Of a stretch of DNA of 8,341 nt, positions 5,723 to 8,341 are shown piece after piece. Location: positions 1 through 8,341 of the forward strand of contig URRN01000085.1 of the NCBI GenBank assembly GCA_900550185.1, read 5' to 3'. The stretch comes from an uncultured Collinsella sp. (GTDB lineage: Bacteria > Actinomycetota > Coriobacteriia > Coriobacteriales > Coriobacteriaceae). Made by a program: the position numbers and the translations under genes. Under the pieces are notes generated by a model. That model was not told the origin of the DNA and searched no databases. It saw only the letters and a program-made list of their open reading frames with translations. How positions within the stretch are numbered: position 1 is the stretch's first letter; every line of letters starts with the position of its first letter.

Positions 5723-8281
5723 TTACTGCCCAAAGACCTCTTCGGCGATACGAGCGCTTTCGGCGGCGTCCTTGGCATAGAAGTCCGCGCCGATCTGCTT
5801 GGCGTATTCGGGGGTGAGCACGGCGCCGCCTACGATGATCTTGACGCCCGGAACCTCCGAATGGAGCAGCTTGATGGTCTCTTCCATGGCCACGACGGTG
5901 GTGGTCATAAGCGCCGAGAGGCCGACGAGTTTGATATCGCGCTCCTTGACGGTCTTGAGTACCTCCTGCGGATCGACGTCGCGGCCTAGGTCAAAGACGG
6001 TGTAGCCGTAGTTATCGAGCAGCATCTTGACGATGTTCTTGCCAATGTCGTGGATGTCGCCCTTGACGGTGGCCACGCAGATCTTGCCCTTGTCGGCGAT
6101 CTCGCCGGCGGGCATCAGGCGCTTGATGGTGTCGAAGCCCACGCGCGCGGCCTCGGCCGAGGCCATGAGCTGCGGCAGGAAGAATTTGCCCTGGTCAAAG
6201 AGGACACCCACCTCGTCGAGGGCGGGGATAAAGTGGTTGTTGATGAGGTCCATGGCGTCGTGATCCGCTAGCAGGCGCTCGGTCTCGGCCGCGATCTCGC
6301 CTTTGCGGCCCGAGACGACCATGCGACGAATCGGGTCGTCGTTGCCGTCGGTGCCGGCGGTGCCAGCGGCGGGCGCGGCGTCGGTCGATACCGCCTGGGC
6401 CGCCGCCGGGTTCGCGGCGATCTTGTACGGATCGGTCCAGCCGGCGTAGCGCTCGATGTATCCGGTCGAGCCCTCGTCCTCAACGCTCAAGACGCGATAG
6501 CTGTAGACGGTATCCATAAAGCGCTTAGAGCCCGGGTTCATGATGGGGGCGTCCAGGCCCGCGCCAAAAGCGGCAGCCAAAAAGACCGAGCCCAGCAGCG
6601 GGCGAGCGGGCAGGCCAAAGCTGATGTTCGACACGCCGAGCGCGCATTTGACGCCCAGACGCTCCTTGCACAGGGACATGGCGTGCAGGATCTGCTCGGC
6701 CTGGCGTTGATTGGTCGAGGCGGTCATGACCAGGCAGTCGATGAGGATGCGGTCCGGGCCGATGCCGTAGCGGGCAGCCTCGGCCACGATGCGCTCGGCG
6801 ATGGCGAAGCGAGCCTCGGCGGTATCGGGAATGCCGCCTTCGTCGAGTGTGAGGCCGACGACGTTGGTGCCGTAGTGGGCGACCAGCGGAAAGATCTCAT
6901 CCATGATCTGCTGCTTGCCATTGACCGAGTTGATGATGGGCTTGCCGGCGTAGCGGCGCACGGCCGCCTCGACGGCTGCGGGGTCGGTGGAGTCAATCTG
7001 CAGCGGCAGCAAGGTGGAGCCCTGGAGCAGCTCGGTTGTCTGTTGGATGATCTTGACCTCGTCGATCTCGGGCAGGCCCACATTGACGTCCAGGATATCG
7101 GCGCCCTGTTCCTGCTGGCTGATGCCCTGGCTCACGACGTAGTCCAGGTTGCCGTCACGCAGGGCCTGCTGCAGGCGCTTTTTGCCGGTGGGATTGATGC
7201 GCTCGCCGATGACGGCGATCTTGTGGCCGTCGCAGGGAAGGTCCACGACCGTCTGAGCGCTCGTGACCGACATGCTGGGCTTGCGGCGGCGCGGGCTGGG
7301 CGTGTGATTGTCGATAAGCGTCCGCAGGGCGGCCATGTGCGCCGGTGTGGTTCCGCAGCAGCCGCCTACAACACTTACGCCGTCGGCGATCATGCCGGCG
7401 ACGGCCTCGGCGTATTCGGGGGCTTGGATATCAAAGACGGTGTTGCCGTCGTCGTCCACATGGGGAAGTCCCGCGTTGGCCTGCACCATAACGGGCTTGT
7501 CGGTAACGGTGAGCATACGTGCGGCGAGTCCCCGGAGCTCAGCCGGTCCTTGGCTGCAGTTGATGCCCAGGACGTCGGCGCCGATAGCGTCGAGCGTGAT
7601 GGCTGCAACCTCGGGGCTCGTGCCCAGGAAGGTGCGCCCGTCTTCCTCAAAGGTCATGGTGGCAAAGACGGGCAGGTCGGAGTTCTCGCGGCAGGCGAGG
7701 ACGGCCGCCTTGATCTCGGCTAGGTCGGTCATGGTTTCGATAATAAAGAGGTCCACACCCGCATCGACGCCGGCGCGCACTTCCTCGGCAAAGAGGTCGT
7801 AGGCCTCGTCAAAGCTGAGGGTGCCTAAGGGACGAAGCAGCGCGCCGATGGGGCCGATATCGCCGGCGACGTAGCGGGCGCCGGCCTCGCGGGCGCAGGT
7901 GACGGCCGCGGCAAAGACGTCTGCCACGGTGGCGGCGCCGTCGAGCTTGTGGGCGTTGGCGCCAAAGGTGTTGGCGGTGATCACGTCACAGCCGGCCTCG
8001 ACATATTGACGTTGGATATCAGTGATAACCTGGGGCTCCTCAAAGTTGAGCAGCTCGGGCAGGGCGCCCGCCTTCATGCCAGCGGCCTGCAACATGGTGC
8101 CCATGCCGCCGTCGAACAGCAGGTGCCCCGTGCCCTCGATGGCCGCACGCAGGCGATCATCCTTAATGCGCAGATCGTCGATCGTGCGCGTCTTGTACGT
8201 GGCACCGTTGCGACGTGCGGCATCAACGGGTGCCGCCAATGCAGTGCCGTCAGAATCATGAGTGATAAGCGGAGTAAACAT
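5723..8281 (-). CDS. metH: Cobalamin-dependent methionine synthase, short form lacking the reactivation domain
   Basis: 852 residues. It transfers the methyl group of methyltetrahydrofolate through cobalamin to homocysteine, making methionine, in the cytosol. Seen in order: homocysteine/zinc barrel (about 43-325) with LLFDGGMGTM (54-63) and zinc ligands Cys242 (INCSQGP), Cys308 and Cys309 (GGCCGT); pterin-binding barrel (about 353-620) opening with IGERINPTGKK (358-368); an Ala-rich linker (620-648); B12 cap (about 650-735); and B12 Rossmann domain with DIHDIGKN (742-749), His744 being the expected lower cobalt ligand. The protein ends at 852, where full-length enzymes continue for over 300 residues with a SAM-binding reactivation domain. 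Short forms exist in other bacteria (Thermotoga) with a separate reactivation partner. The ATG start has AGGAG 6 nt upstream. About 35 residues precede the conserved core start, longer than usual. No riboswitch can be judged in the 60 bases upstream. Confidence 0.96.
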   Translation of the reverse strand: MFTPLITHDSDGTALAAPVDAARRNGATYKTRTIDDLRIKDDRLRAAIEGTGHLLFDGGMGTMLQAAGMKAGALPELLNFEEPQVITDIQRQYVEAGCDVITANTFGANAHKLDGAATVADVFAAAVTCAREAGARYVAGDIGPIGALLRPLGTLSFDEAYDLFAEEVRAGVDAGVDLFIIETMTDLAEIKAAVLACRENSDLPVFATMTFEEDGRTFLGTSPEVAAITLDAIGADVLGINCSQGPAELRGLAARMLTVTDKPVMVQANAGLPHVDDDGNTVFDIQAPEYAEAVAGMIADGVSVVGGCCGTTPAHMAALRTLIDNHTPSPRRRKPSMSVTSAQTVVDLPCDGHKIAVIGERINPTGKKRLQQALRDGNLDYVVSQGISQQEQGADILDVNVGLPEIDEVKIIQQTTELLQGSTLLPLQIDSTDPAAVEAAVRRYAGKPIINSVNGKQQIMDEIFPLVAHYGTNVVGLTLDEGGIPDTAEARFAIAERIVAEAARYGIGPDRILIDCLVMTASTNQRQAEQILHAMSLCKERLGVKCALGVSNISFGLPARPLLGSVFLAAAFGAGLDAPIMNPGSKRFMDTVYSYRVLSVEDEGSTGYIERYAGWTDPYKIAANPAAAQAVSTDAAPAAGTAGTDGNDDPIRRMVVSGRKGEIAAETERLLADHDAMDLINNHFIPALDEVGVLFDQGKFFLPQLMASAEAARVGFDTIKRLMPAGEIADKGKICVATVKGDIHDIGKNIVKMLLDNYGYTVFDLGRDVDPQEVLKTVKERDIKLVGLSALMTTTVVAMEETIKLLHSEVPGVKIIVGGAVLTPEYAKQIGADFYAKDAAESARIAEEVFGQ

Positions 8282-8287
8282 CGAAGG

Positions 8288-8292
8288 CTCCT
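8288..8292 (-). promoter_or_regulatory. Ribosome binding site of metH
   Basis: AGGAG on the - strand, 6 nt before the ATG at 8279-8281. It supports the long N-terminus of MetH and overlaps the stop codon of the possible upstream reading frame. Confidence 0.8.
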
Positions 8293-8341
8293 AATGGCTG
8301 GAATAGCAGGTGGTGTGGGCGGCGCGGAAGCGGCAGTGCTC
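8291..8341 (-). CDS. Possible 3' end of an upstream gene (16 codons, edge of window)
   Basis: On the - strand one frame reads EHCRFRAAHTTCYSSH and then TAG at 8291-8293, inside the metH ribosome binding site, leaving a 9-nt gap to the metH start. Such spacing is typical of translationally coupled genes. The Cys-rich tail would suit a separate MetH reactivation protein, but 16 residues cannot identify a family. The frame could equally be non-coding leader, and the two other - strand frames are also open across most of this short stretch. Confidence 0.25.
   Translation of the reverse strand, partial: EHCRFRAAHTTCYSSH

Noticed and set aside
4088..5989. Long open frame on the + strand (633 codons) across the structured element, UPF0210 and the end of metH
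   Set aside because: Antisense shadow of GC-rich genes. The product is Gly/Asp/Ala/His-rich with no domain, and the two - strand genes are unmistakable.
6683..7723. 346-codon + strand open frame
   Set aside because: Lies wholly inside metH on the opposite strand and has the composition of a mirrored coding frame.
1..8341. CRISPR array, insertion sequence, phage or toxin-antitoxin genes
   Set aside because: No direct repeat series, transposase, integrase or matching small gene pair seen.

Overview
The window reads as a high-GC Gram-positive gut actinobacterium, most likely class Coriobacteriia (Collinsella or a relative). This is inferred from C/G-ending codons, clear AGGAG ribosome binding sites, and the mix of a large AfsR/SARP-like regulator, a UPF0210 protein and a short cobalamin-dependent MetH. 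No taxonomic marker gene is present, so the assignment is an inference.

Layout. One gene is on the + strand: the C-terminal 837 residues of a very large regulator, cut by the left edge and ending at 2514. All other genes are on the - strand. A bidirectional hairpin terminator (2513-2546) separates the regulator from the convergent yhbY gene (2584-2883). Next come a class I SAM-dependent methyltransferase (3042-3929, GTG start set by a perfect AGGAGG) and a gene-free stretch of about 320 bases (3930-4249). After that lie a UPF0210/PFL-like gene (4250-5614), an intergenic hairpin, and a short methionine synthase metH (5723-8281). The last 16 codons of a possible upstream gene reach the right edge.

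How the parts fit. MetH remakes methionine, the precursor of SAM, and the methyltransferase consumes SAM, but nothing shows they act in one pathway. MetH has homocysteine, pterin and cobalamin modules but stops after the B12 domain, so it lacks its own SAM-dependent reactivation domain and should need a separate partner.

The most interesting unexplained element is the gene-free stretch. It holds a nested set of long perfect inverted repeats (outer arms 4095-4103/4224-4232, middle 4116-4126/4197-4207, inner 4138-4142/4171-4175, tip 4148-4156/4162-4170). They fold into one rod-like structure of about 138 nt. This could be a structured non-coding RNA or a dispersed palindromic repeat, and the sequence alone does not decide which.
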